From the NCBI GenBank assembly GCA_937915745.1, contig CALGGJ010000002.1, positions 1-20,248 on the forward strand: 20,248 nucleotides of DNA. The letters run 5' to 3'. The notes under the pieces are model-generated. The model was not told the origin of the DNA. It did not search any database and saw nothing but the letters and a program-made list of their open reading frames with translations. Made by a program: the position numbers and the translations under genes. Position 1 is the stretch's first letter, and every line of letters starts with the position of its first letter. This DNA comes from an uncultured Prevotellaceae bacterium. GTDB taxonomy: Bacteria; Bacteroidota; Bacteroidia; Bacteroidales; Bacteroidaceae. Shown here in pieces: positions 1 through 7,776 of the stretch.

Positions 1-55
1 ACCCGAAACCGGATGCAAAGTTACGTACCGTTCGTTTACTGGGCACCCGAAACCG
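1..55. repeat. 11-bp direct repeat upstream of the porin gene
   Basis: The string ACCCGAAACCG occurs at 1-11 and again, perfectly, at 45-55. The start-to-start distance is 44 bp, about four helical turns. The copies flank a promoter-like motif at 16-23. This spacing would suit a dimeric DNA-binding regulator of the divergent or downstream genes, but that is inference and chance cannot be excluded. I saw no convincing plus-strand promoter for the porin gene between here and 168. Confidence 0.35.
16..23 (-). promoter_or_regulatory. Possible minus-strand -7 element (TAACTTTG)
   Basis: On the minus strand 16-23 reads TAACTTTG, a perfect match to the Bacteroidota -7 consensus TAnnTTTG. It would drive a gene lying to the left of the window. 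No TTTG-like -33 element sits at the expected 19-21 bp spacing, so the call rests on the -7 match alone. Confidence 0.25.
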
Positions 56-167
56 AGACGACCTCTACCTCCCGTTCCCGCGCGCGGAGGCACACTGTTA
101 GCTGAGAGCCAACCGCCGAGCGTTGAGAGCCAGAGAGTTTAAGGTTCCAATCATAATACCTGAAGCA

Positions 168-1457
168 ATGATAAGATTTATAAGTAATACAATCGTGATT
201 GCAGCATTGGCCACATCAGCCAATGTGTATGCACAGCAAGGAGGCGACAAAGCATCGCACCTGTCGCTCGGCGGATATGGCGAAGCAATGATGACCCGCA
301 ACTTCTACAGCGACAATATATATAGGTACACACGCGCGAGCGACCATAAGGACGACGGAAGTCATGGACGCTTCGACCTGCCCCATGTGACACTGAACAT
401 CGGCTACGACTTCGGTCACGGATGGTCGATGGGCAGTGAGATTGAGTTTGAACATGGCGGCACCGAATCGGCCGTCGAACTGGATGCCGACGAGGCCGGC
501 GAATACGAGGCCGAGACCGAGAAGGGCGGCGAAGTGGCACTTGAGCAATTCTGGATAAACAAGCAGTTCGGCAAAGGCGAGTTTAACATCAAGGCAGGAG
601 AGATAATAGTGCCGGTAGGCGCAACCAACCAATATCACATGCCTACCGAGTTCTTCACTTGCTACCGGCCAGAAGGCGAAAACGCACTATTGCCTTGCAC
701 ATGGCATCAAGTGGGAGTCTCGTTGTGGGGACGTCTGAGCAATTGGCGATACGAGGTGCAATTCCTCTCCGGACTCGACTCCGAACGCTTCGGAAGCTAC
801 AGCTTCGTACACTACGGAGCCACAAGCCCTTATGAGTTTAAGATTGCAAACAACTACGCAGGCGCACTGCGCATCGACAACTACAGCATACCAGGCCTGC
901 GCCTGAGCCTCAGCGGATATTACGGCAGCACATTCAAGAACACGCTGCGCAGCATCGGCTCGCGCTACTCCAGCACCCGAGGCAACCTGGCAATCGGTTC
1001 GTTCGACTTCATGCTCGACCGCTGGAACTGGATTGTCAGAGGCAATGCCGATTATGCACACCTATCCGACCACGCTCAAATCACTGCATTCAACAAAGCA
1101 TTCCCTACACACACCGGACAGGACGGAAGCCCGTCGAAACATCAGCCTGTGGCAAAAAACGCATACAGCGTGGGAATCGAAGCCGGATACAACGTGATGT
1201 CGCAAATCGATAAATACCGCGACGAGCAAAAACTATATGTCTTCGGACGATTCGAAAAATACAACGCCTATGCTGCCGGCAACCAAAAGTCAGCATACGG
1301 ATGGTGCGAAAACACACGACTGGCATTCGGACTAAACTACTATCCGGTGAAACAAGTGGTAGTGAAAGGCGAATGGAGCGAACGTTTCCTCAAGAGCGAA
1401 TTCAACAACGAACCAAGCGTGACTGTGGGCGTAGCCTACTGCGGATGGTTCCTGTAG
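168..1457 (+). CDS. Putative outer-membrane beta-barrel (porin-like) protein
   Basis: This 429-residue protein has an N-terminal signal peptide ending near residue 23 (AQQ after a hydrophobic stretch). Many alternating amphipathic segments rich in Tyr, Phe and Gly follow, and the C-terminus ends in strand-like YCGWFL, as expected for an outer-membrane barrel. The opening pattern (LSLGGYGEAMM, then a GYDFGHGWSMGSEIEFEHGG-type strand) resembles phosphate-selective-porin-like barrels of Bacteroidota. No substrate can be read from the sequence. I chose the ATG at 168 because it begins directly with the signal peptide. The same frame is open from a TTG at 123, but that adds 15 residues ahead of the signal. 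The imelysin gene starts 66 bp downstream on the same strand, so co-transcription and a role in metal or heme traffic across the outer membrane are plausible inferences. Confidence 0.72.
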   Translation: MIRFISNTIVIAALATSANVYAQQGGDKASHLSLGGYGEAMMTRNFYSDNIYRYTRASDHKDDGSHGRFDLPHVTLNIGYDFGHGWSMGSEIEFEHGGTESAVELDADEAGEYEAETEKGGEVALEQFWINKQFGKGEFNIKAGEIIVPVGATNQYHMPTEFFTCYRPEGENALLPCTWHQVGVSLWGRLSNWRYEVQFLSGLDSERFGSYSFVHYGATSPYEFKIANNYAGALRIDNYSIPGLRLSLSGYYGSTFKNTLRSIGSRYSSTRGNLAIGSFDFMLDRWNWIVRGNADYAHLSDHAQITAFNKAFPTHTGQDGSPSKHQPVAKNAYSVGIEAGYNVMSQIDKYRDEQKLYVFGRFEKYNAYAAGNQKSAYGWCENTRLAFGLNYYPVKQVVVKGEWSERFLKSEFNNEPSVTVGVAYCGWFL

Positions 1458-1523
1458 GCCCACAGACTGTTCAACACATTATGAATAAATAAAAGATAGT
1501 ACAACTCATAAAATTAAAGTAAA

Positions 1524-2672
1524 ATGAAGGCAAATAACAAAATTCTACTTGGCATGGCGCTGTTGCTGGCCACAACACTTGCATTCGTCGCATGTAACGA
1601 TGACGACGACAACAACACAGGAAATACCGTCACAGCAAAGGAATCGTTCCTTGCAACTACGAACAAAAACCTGGTGAACGAAACCATCCTGCCTATCTAC
1701 ACCGCACTGATGAACTCAAACGCTGAACTCGTAGATGTAATTGGCGAGATGGAGACACAGGCCGACGTCAACGAGGCTTGTAACCTTTGGAAACAGGCTC
1801 GTCAGTATTGGGAGCAATCAGAGGCATTCCTCTTCGGTGCTGCTTCCGACTACTGTATTGACCCTCACACCGACACATGGCCGTTCGATCGCGCTGCATT
1901 CGACAACTACATCAGCCGCCGCTATCCCGACCTTGCTGACGACGAGGATGCACAGGCTATCGTGGGCGAAGCAATCGCAACGGGTCAGAGCCTCACCGGC
2001 TTCCACGCCGTTGAGTACCTGCTCTTCCGCGAAGGTCGGCCACGCAACATCGCAGACATCACTCCTGCAGAAGTATGGTTCTGCCAGACAGCTGCAGAAG
2101 ACCTCTACCTCAACTCCATCATGCTCGTATCGTCATGGGGTGGCGAAGTGAGCGACGAACAGCAGGAAATGCTCGACGATGCCGAGTTTGAATCATCAAT
2201 CAACTATGGCGACAACATGATTAACGCAGGCAAGGCCGGTTCTACGTTCCCAACAATCACTGCCGGCTCTGTTCAGATTATTGAGGGTTGCCAGAACATC
2301 GTTGACGAAGTGGCACACTCAAAGATTGGTCACCCCTACACCGGAGAAGACATAAACTACATAGAGTCGCCACACGCCTACAACTCAATACAAGACTTCT
2401 ACGACAACATCCTCTCCTGTCAGTTCACACTCTACGGAGGCAAAGACAAAACGTCATACACCGCAACTTCAATCATGGCCTATGCTATGGCCAACACTCC
2501 AAAAGAAGCAGCTGCAGCAAAGGCCGCCCTTGAAGATGCACTGAAGAATGTCCACTCAATGAAACGTCCATTCGTACTTTATTACACAGACGAGTCGGCA
2601 GGCGAGGCAATCAGATCGCTCGAAGCATTCGACGAGGCACTGGGAGCACTTAAGGAAGCTCTTGACGACTGA
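1524..2672 (+). CDS. Imelysin-family (EfeO/IrpA-like) lipoprotein
   Basis: This 382-residue protein belongs to the imelysin (peptidase M75-like, IrpA/EfeO) family, whose members are linked to iron uptake and probably bind metal rather than cut peptides. The N-terminus carries a lipobox (LAFVAC) with Cys24 as the likely lipidation site, followed by an Asp/Asn-rich linker typical of exported Bacteroidales lipoproteins. The family signature GxHxxE is intact as GFHAVE at residues 159-164. The upstream segment with WEQSEAFLFG and the DPHTDTWPFD stretch also matches the family core. The rest is helix-rich with Ala/Glu/Asp bias, as expected for the all-helical fold. It sits between a porin-like gene and a DUF1111 diheme lipoprotein, a known kind of neighbourhood for imelysins. 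The family call is secure; the exact ligand is not. Confidence 0.92.
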   Translation: MKANNKILLGMALLLATTLAFVACNDDDDNNTGNTVTAKESFLATTNKNLVNETILPIYTALMNSNAELVDVIGEMETQADVNEACNLWKQARQYWEQSEAFLFGAASDYCIDPHTDTWPFDRAAFDNYISRRYPDLADDEDAQAIVGEAIATGQSLTGFHAVEYLLFREGRPRNIADITPAEVWFCQTAAEDLYLNSIMLVSSWGGEVSDEQQEMLDDAEFESSINYGDNMINAGKAGSTFPTITAGSVQIIEGCQNIVDEVAHSKIGHPYTGEDINYIESPHAYNSIQDFYDNILSCQFTLYGGKDKTSYTATSIMAYAMANTPKEAAAAKAALEDALKNVHSMKRPFVLYYTDESAGEAIRSLEAFDEALGALKEALDD

Positions 2673-2695
2673 TTACACACATACAGTTGGAAAAC

Positions 2696-2726
2696 TTTAT
2701 AAGCCATATAAATATATCTAACTTTG
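2696..2726 (+). promoter_or_regulatory. Internal promoter upstream of the DUF1111 gene
   Basis: TAACTTTG at 2719-2726 matches the Bacteroidota -7 consensus exactly. A TTTA at 2696-2699 lies 19 bp upstream, the usual -33 spacing. Transcription would start near 2731-2734 and leave a leader of about 75 nt before the ATG at 2807. This suggests the diheme lipoprotein can be expressed separately from the porin and imelysin genes. Confidence 0.6.
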
Positions 2727-2730
2727 GTGG

Positions 2731-2759
2731 GCTCCAAGTGACGTGATGTCACTCGGAGC
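2731..2759 (+). other. Strong hairpin at the predicted 5' end of the DUF1111 mRNA
   Basis: GCTCC (2731-2735) pairs with GGAGC (2755-2759), and GTGAC (2738-2742) pairs with GTCAC (2748-2752). The two stems are separated by a small AA/TC internal loop and closed by a 5-nt GTGAT loop. Only a three-T run follows, so it is a poor intrinsic terminator. It begins almost exactly where transcription from the promoter at 2696-2726 should start. A 5'-end mRNA-stabilising stem-loop is one possible reading; a weak attenuator or an imelysin 3' end is the alternative. Confidence 0.55.
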
Positions 2760-2806
2760 TTTAACCAGCTAAAAGAGTATTAACAAAATTATTTGACTAA
2801 ATAGAA

Positions 2807-4471
2807 ATGAAACACTTCAGAATCTACGGTCTCGTGCTTGCATCGGGAATACTATTCACCGCCTGTCACGACGACAGCGACAGCCCAGAAACACCGACAG
2901 ACGAAACCGAGCTTAGCGAGGAATACTACTCTGGAGGAAAACTCGGTACTGTATTCAACGCCACATCGTTTGCCTATGAGCAGCCAACACCTGCATGCGA
3001 CAACGAGGCATTCTCCTATCTGTTTAAGAAGGGTGAAACCATCTTCGAGCGCGACTTCGTCCAGACTCCGGGAACAGCCTTCTCGGGTCTCGGCCCTGTG
3101 TATGTACGCAAGGGATGTCTCTATTGCCACCCATCCTACGGACACGGCAAGCGCCAGACAGAGTATCGCGAATCGACCATGGGTAACGGATATCTGCTCG
3201 TTGTCTATGATAAAGTGACCAACGCCTACATACGCTCGGTCGCAGGTATGCCTCAGACTGGAGCCGTAGCTCCTTTCAAAGCACCAATAGATGAAAAACA
3301 AATAAAGATAGAGTGGAAACAATACACCGACGAATGGGGCAACCGCTTCCCCGACGGCGAGACTTACGACCTCATATATCCTGAAGTTACAATACCCTAC
3401 ACCGCATACTATGTGCCTGTTATAGTCAACCGCAATGGAGCCAACATAGAAATACCTGCCGACCAATACGACGAGAACATAGGTGTTAGACTCGAATCGA
3501 CCATAGGAATCTACGGAACAGGCCTCATCGATGCCATCCCCGAAGACGACATTACAGCCCAGTGGAAGGCCGAAAGCGACTACTTCAACTCTATAGGCAA
3601 GACCGACGGGCTCAACCCTGGCTACTGGAGTCAGGCCAACGGCGACTGGGTGAGCAAATACAGCGGAGCTACCGGCACCCAGTATGTACGTCGATACACC
3701 TACGCCATGTCGCGCGGTCCCGTACTCGACGGAGCCGGAGCCAATGCCATCTGGAACATAACCAACGTGACACGTAGCGACCGCCGCTATAACTACCTCG
3801 ACCTCAACTTCAACGCCAAAGCACAGACAATATCCTACTATGCGCAGACTTCATCGCAAGATCCCGAAGTACAGGCTGTATTCTACGACTACTATCCTGA
3901 GGCCAACATTACCGGCGACGTGGAGAAGGACATATATACCTTCCTTACACGCAACGACCTTGATGTCGAAATGACCGACCTCGACTACAAAGCCATCATG
4001 ATATGGCACCGCGGCCTTGCAGTGCCTGCGGCCCGAAATCTGGACGACGCCAATGTGCAACGTGGCAAACAACTCTTCACCGAACTTGGCTGTACTGCCT
4101 GCCACCGCCCATCGTGGACCACGGGCAACGACGAGATTCATGATCCTAACGGTGTGTTCACCAATGATGACATGCCTCGTTACCCTAATCAGAAGATTTG
4201 GCCTTATACCGACATGGTACAGCATCGCCTCCACATGGTCAACGACATACGTACCGGCTGGTGCCGCACCACCCCACTCTGGGGACGCGGCCTTTCCAAA
4301 CTCTGCACTGGAGCAGAAGATCGGCTGCACGACTGCCGTGCACGCAACACGATGGAAGCCATCATGTGGCATGGCTCTGCTGAATCTGACGCACGTGAAT
4401 CGCTCGTGAAGTTCCGCGAACTGTCGAAGAGCGACCGCGATGCAATCGTGAAGTTCATCGATGCAATCTGA
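2807..4471 (+). CDS. DUF1111 diheme c-type cytochrome lipoprotein (putative thiol oxidoreductase family)
   Basis: This 554-residue protein belongs to the COG3488/DUF1111 diheme family, often annotated as putative thiol oxidoreductase and commonly encoded next to imelysin genes. A lipobox (LFTAC) places the lipidated Cys at residue 20, followed by an acidic linker. Two covalent heme c sites are visible: CLYCH at residues 104-108 and CTACH at 429-433. The family's late block is also present, with LWGRGLS, then LHDCRARN and an IMWHG segment. The product should be a membrane-anchored, periplasmic or surface-exposed heme protein. It needs a cytochrome c synthase, and ccsBA is the next gene. It has its own apparent promoter upstream and an intrinsic terminator downstream. 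Its physiological substrate is unknown; a redox role in iron uptake is inferred from the imelysin partner. Confidence 0.93.
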   Translation: MKHFRIYGLVLASGILFTACHDDSDSPETPTDETELSEEYYSGGKLGTVFNATSFAYEQPTPACDNEAFSYLFKKGETIFERDFVQTPGTAFSGLGPVYVRKGCLYCHPSYGHGKRQTEYRESTMGNGYLLVVYDKVTNAYIRSVAGMPQTGAVAPFKAPIDEKQIKIEWKQYTDEWGNRFPDGETYDLIYPEVTIPYTAYYVPVIVNRNGANIEIPADQYDENIGVRLESTIGIYGTGLIDAIPEDDITAQWKAESDYFNSIGKTDGLNPGYWSQANGDWVSKYSGATGTQYVRRYTYAMSRGPVLDGAGANAIWNITNVTRSDRRYNYLDLNFNAKAQTISYYAQTSSQDPEVQAVFYDYYPEANITGDVEKDIYTFLTRNDLDVEMTDLDYKAIMIWHRGLAVPAARNLDDANVQRGKQLFTELGCTACHRPSWTTGNDEIHDPNGVFTNDDMPRYPNQKIWPYTDMVQHRLHMVNDIRTGWCRTTPLWGRGLSKLCTGAEDRLHDCRARNTMEAIMWHGSAESDARESLVKFRELSKSDRDAIVKFIDAI

Positions 4472-4494
4472 TACCGCTACATATATCATGAAGC

Positions 4495-4525
4495 AAAGGG
4501 GAGGCACGACCTCCCTTTTTCTTTA
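4495..4525 (+). terminator. Intrinsic terminator after the DUF1111 gene
   Basis: The left arm at 4495-4504 (AAAGGGGAGG) pairs with 4510-4519 (CCTCCCTTTT) over ten positions, including one G-U pair. The loop is CACGA (4505-4509), and the arm runs straight into a T-rich tract (TTTTTCTTT). This is a classical Rho-independent structure 24 bp past the stop codon. It separates the DUF1111 transcript from ccsBA. Confidence 0.82.
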
Positions 4526-4612
4526 CTTCGTCAATAATAGATAATGAATCCCTTCGTCTTGATTGATGGTTCTCCATCATAATAAATTACACCTTTCATT
4601 CGTTATATAGAC

Positions 4613-6880
4613 ATGAAACGTTTTTCTTTTATTCTACTTGGTGGCATAGTAATGGTGCTCGTTGCTGCCACGATACTCGAAAAGATGTATGGAACGTCTT
4701 TTGTCACAGCCCATATTTATGGGTCGTGGTGGTTTATTGCCTTATGGGCAGTTCTTGTCGCAGTTGCATTATGCTACATGTACCGGCGCAAACTGTTCCG
4801 CCATCCCGCTGCCATGTTGCTGCATCTTTCGTTCGTACTGATTCTGGCAGGAGCACTGACCACACACATCTGTGGTATGCAGGGTTCGATGCACCTGCGC
4901 AAGGGTGAACCCACCAATGTATATATAGACCACGAGACAAACAAGGTTGAGACTTTACCTTTTGTTTTGGAGCTTCGGGAGTTCAAGCTTCACACCTACC
5001 CTGGTACACAGTCGGCAATGGACTATGAGTCGGTTGTAGCTGTGAGGAATATGAATGAGATTATGGTTACTCCGATAACCGACGACGGGGAACCGGTTGC
5101 GCCTGCATATACCATCAACATTGGCGGTACGACGATGAATATCTCGATGAACAACATCGGTTCGCACCGTCACTACCGTTTCTACCAATCGGGCTACGAC
5201 CCCGACCTCTGCGGCTCCTATCTGTCGGTGAGCCACGACCCCTGGGGTATAGGTCTGACTTATTTGGGATATGCTCTGTTGCTCGTGTCGATGATATTGC
5301 TCATGGTATTACCAAAGGAGGGTTTTCGTCGTGCGTTGAGAGACATGTCGTTGGCGCCTTTTATCTTGTTTGCCATGCTTTCGGTCGCATCACTGCCGGC
5401 CAGTGCCGAGCGGGCGCCTAAAGTGCTGCCTGCCGACGTTGCGTCAGAATTCGGGCAGTTATATACATACTCTGGAGGGCGCATCTGCCCACTACAGACG
5501 GTTGCAATCAACTTCACCACAAAACTCTACGGGCGCTCTACCTACAAGGGTCTCACTGCCGAGCAGGTATTTACGGGATGGATGTTTTTCCCAACCACAT
5601 GGCTTGACCAGCCTTTTATTAAGTTGAAAGGCGACGGAGTGGGTAAGGTGCTTGGAAAGGATGAGCGCTATGTCTCCTACAATGATTTCTTTTCAAACGG
5701 CAGTTATCTGCTTGAAGACTTGATGGTCCAAATACACTCGGGTGCCGATGTTGAAAACGCTCGCGCTATCAGTGAAGCCGATGAAAAGATGAACATCCTG
5801 CTCATGTTGTTTAATGCCGAGTTGCTGAAGATATATCCGGTTGATTGCGACGATATGTTGACATGGTATTCGCAGGGTGACAATCTGCCTGTCGAACTGC
5901 CACACGACCAGTGGTTCTTCATAAAGCACTCTATGGATTACGTTGGAGAATTGGCAGTAAAGGGTGCGTATGGTGAGTTGACCGAGACTCTCGGCAAGAT
6001 TAAGAAGTATCAGATAAAGACTGCCGGCCAGTCACAGCTTCCGTCCGACATGCAGTTTAGGGCCGAGTTGCTTTACAACAGTTTCAACTATACTAAGCCT
6101 CTGGCTATGGTGTTGCTCGCCTTGGGCATTGTTTTGTTTACCTGGGGACTGATGCTCACAACCCGCCAAAGGAAGATGCCTCGATGGCTGGATGCCATGT
6201 TGGTGGTTGCAGCCGTACTCTGCCTTATTTACTTAGTGATTTTTATAGTCTGGCGTGCGATTGCATCTGGCCATTTCCCATTGTCTAACGGCTACGAAAC
6301 GATGGTATTCATGTCGGCTCTGAGTATGTTGCTCACCTTGTGTCTGTGGCGTCGTCACAGCCTCATACCATCGTTTGGATTCATCACATCGGGCCTGACC
6401 CTGCTCGTAGCTATGATGGGGCAATCCAATCCGCAAATCACGCCACTCATGCCGGTGCTGTCGTCGCCGCTGCTCAGCATTCATGTGTGTGTCATCATGA
6501 TGTCATACACCCTATTGGCGTTCATTGCACTCATCAGTATCGCATCGCTTATATCACCTGCCATGGCCACCGGTATGCTCACCCGCCTATCGATACTCAT
6601 GCTCTATCCTGCCCTGTTCCTGCTTACAACCGGCATATTCATTGGTGCCGTGTGGGCCAACCTGAGCTGGGGACGGTATTGGGGATGGGACCCCAAAGAA
6701 GTGTGGGCACTTATAACGATGATTGTATATGCCGTGCCTATGCACCGGCAGTCAATCAGCTGGTTCCGCCAGCCACGCCACTACCACATCTACATGTTTC
6801 TGGCATTCCTGTCGGTCATCATCACATACTTTGGCGTCAACTTCTTTCTTGGGGGAATGCACTCGTATGCAAACAGTTAG
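4613..6880 (+). CDS. ccsBA: Fused cytochrome c synthase CcsBA (System II cytochrome c biogenesis)
   Basis: This 755-residue polytopic membrane protein fuses a ResB/CcsB-like N-terminal half to a CcsA-like C-terminal half. System II synthases export heme and attach it to CxxCH motifs outside the cytoplasmic membrane. The N-terminal part has several membrane spans; a large extracytoplasmic region occupies roughly residues 265-490, followed by a cluster of further spans. The CcsA tryptophan-rich (WWD) heme-handling motif is intact: W686, W690, W692 and DPKE at 693-696. By pattern, H624 and H750 flank this motif like the external heme-ligand histidines of known CcsBA, while H71 and H711 fit the transmembrane histidines; I infer these roles from spacing only. 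The gene follows a terminator, so it probably has its own promoter, which I could not define. A 6-bp hairpin (4564-4579) lies in its leader. queC follows 9 bp later. Confidence 0.94.
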   Translation: MKRFSFILLGGIVMVLVAATILEKMYGTSFVTAHIYGSWWFIALWAVLVAVALCYMYRRKLFRHPAAMLLHLSFVLILAGALTTHICGMQGSMHLRKGEPTNVYIDHETNKVETLPFVLELREFKLHTYPGTQSAMDYESVVAVRNMNEIMVTPITDDGEPVAPAYTINIGGTTMNISMNNIGSHRHYRFYQSGYDPDLCGSYLSVSHDPWGIGLTYLGYALLLVSMILLMVLPKEGFRRALRDMSLAPFILFAMLSVASLPASAERAPKVLPADVASEFGQLYTYSGGRICPLQTVAINFTTKLYGRSTYKGLTAEQVFTGWMFFPTTWLDQPFIKLKGDGVGKVLGKDERYVSYNDFFSNGSYLLEDLMVQIHSGADVENARAISEADEKMNILLMLFNAELLKIYPVDCDDMLTWYSQGDNLPVELPHDQWFFIKHSMDYVGELAVKGAYGELTETLGKIKKYQIKTAGQSQLPSDMQFRAELLYNSFNYTKPLAMVLLALGIVLFTWGLMLTTRQRKMPRWLDAMLVVAAVLCLIYLVIFIVWRAIASGHFPLSNGYETMVFMSALSMLLTLCLWRRHSLIPSFGFITSGLTLLVAMMGQSNPQITPLMPVLSSPLLSIHVCVIMMSYTLLAFIALISIASLISPAMATGMLTRLSILMLYPALFLLTTGIFIGAVWANLSWGRYWGWDPKEVWALITMIVYAVPMHRQSISWFRQPRHYHIYMFLAFLSVIITYFGVNFFLGGMHSYANS

Positions 6881-6889
6881 AGAGGAATA

Positions 6890-7570
6890 ATGAATAACAT
6901 CGGAACACGCAAAGACAGCGCCATCATTGTGTCGGGTGGTATGGATTCGGTAACAATGCTCTACGAATACCACGAACGCATAGCCCTCGGCATATCGTTT
7001 GATTATGGCAGCAACCACAACAGTTGCGAACTGCCTCTGGCCCACCTCCACTGCGGGCGTCTTGGCATACGCCACATAGTCATTCCACTACAGTTCATGC
7101 CCCGGTATTTCCACTCATCGCTGCTTGCAGGGGCTGATGCCATACCCGAAGGGCCTTACGATGCATGTAATATGGCATCTACCGTCGTACCGTTCCGCAA
7201 CGGCATCATGCTTGCAATAGCATGTGGTATTGCCGAGAGCCACGGACTGAAGCAGGTGATGATAGCCAACCACAGTGGCGACCATACCATCTACCCCGAC
7301 TGCCGTCCAGAGTTTATTCAGGCCATGAGCCACGCCACATCATCGGGCACCGATACACACGTCACCATCTTTGCGCCCTACACCAGCCTGACTAAGGCCG
7401 ACATAGCACGACATGGCAAACGGCTGGGCATAGACTACAGCCTGACATGGTCGTGCTATAAAGGAGGTGAGCACCACTGCGGCCGATGTGCTACTTGCAT
7501 CGAGCGTCGCGAAGCAATGGCACAGGCAGGCATTGACGACACTACTATATATCTCTCAATGCTTGACTGA
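6890..7570 (+). CDS. queC: 7-cyano-7-deazaguanine (preQ0) synthase QueC
   Basis: QueC converts 7-carboxy-7-deazaguanine to preQ0 using ATP and ammonia, a step toward queuosine in tRNA. This 226-residue protein has the family's usual length. The PP-loop ATP-binding motif SGGMDS is at residues 15-20, and the VPFRNGIMLAIA block is at about 100-111. The zinc-binding set is complete at C189, C197, C200 and C203 (CYKGGEHHCGRCATC). The closing DDTTIY resembles Bacteroides QueC. The ATG at 6890 is preceded by AGAGGA (6881-6886), a better ribosome site than most genes here have, and lies 9 bp after the ccsBA stop, which suggests co-transcription. No queD, queE or queF lies in the window, so the gene is detached from its usual partners. 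Nothing marks it as a defence-island QueC homologue. Confidence 0.96.
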   Translation: MNNIGTRKDSAIIVSGGMDSVTMLYEYHERIALGISFDYGSNHNSCELPLAHLHCGRLGIRHIVIPLQFMPRYFHSSLLAGADAIPEGPYDACNMASTVVPFRNGIMLAIACGIAESHGLKQVMIANHSGDHTIYPDCRPEFIQAMSHATSSGTDTHVTIFAPYTSLTKADIARHGKRLGIDYSLTWSCYKGGEHHCGRCATCIERREAMAQAGIDDTTIYLSMLD

Positions 7571-7611
7571 CCAGCCCTCTCCGACTCAGCTACATAAGCC
7601 TATCTGCTAGA

Positions 7612-7696
7612 ATGACTGCGCACTCGCAAGGCCATGACTGCGCACTCGCAGGGCCATGACTGCGCACTCGCAGGGCCGTGACCGCGCACTCGCAGG
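7612..7696. repeat. 22-bp tandem repeat, four units, between queC and the GH43 gene
   Basis: Units lie at 7612-7633, 7634-7655, 7656-7677 and a partial one at 7678-7696. Each starts (A/G)TGAC(T/C)GCGCACTCGCA and all but the last end in GGCC. Units 2 and 3 are identical; unit 1 differs by one base and unit 4 by two transitions before it stops. There are no spacers, so this is a satellite-like array and not CRISPR. It occupies the gap between two convergent genes (7571-7776). A weak CCAGC/GCTGG hairpin (7711-7727) follows it, and I see no clear T-tract terminator in that gap. Confidence 0.9.
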
Positions 7697-7776
7697 AAAA
7701 AGCACATCGACCAGCTAAAGTGGCTGGCCGACGGCGAGAGGGTACGATAACCCGGAGCGATGGGATACAGACCAGG

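Noticed and set aside
123..167. Upstream TTG start extending the porin-like protein by 15 residues
   Set aside because: The extension would precede a complete signal peptide, which begins at the ATG at 168.
1425..1463. Hairpin around the porin stop codon (GTAGCCTAC paired with GTAGGC) as a terminator
   Set aside because: There is no T-tract and the stem overlaps the coding end. The imelysin gene follows at 66 bp, so read-through is more likely.
3851..4507. Minus-strand 218-codon frame opposite the DUF1111 gene
   Set aside because: It overlaps both the heme-binding coding sequence and the terminator, and its composition is not protein-like.
6890..7570. QueC as part of a defence or DNA-modification island
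   Set aside because: It has the standard length and zinc motif of housekeeping QueC, and no CBASS, QatABCD or Dpd partner genes are nearby.
7612..7696. CRISPR array
   Set aside because: The units abut directly with no unique spacers, and no cas genes are nearby.
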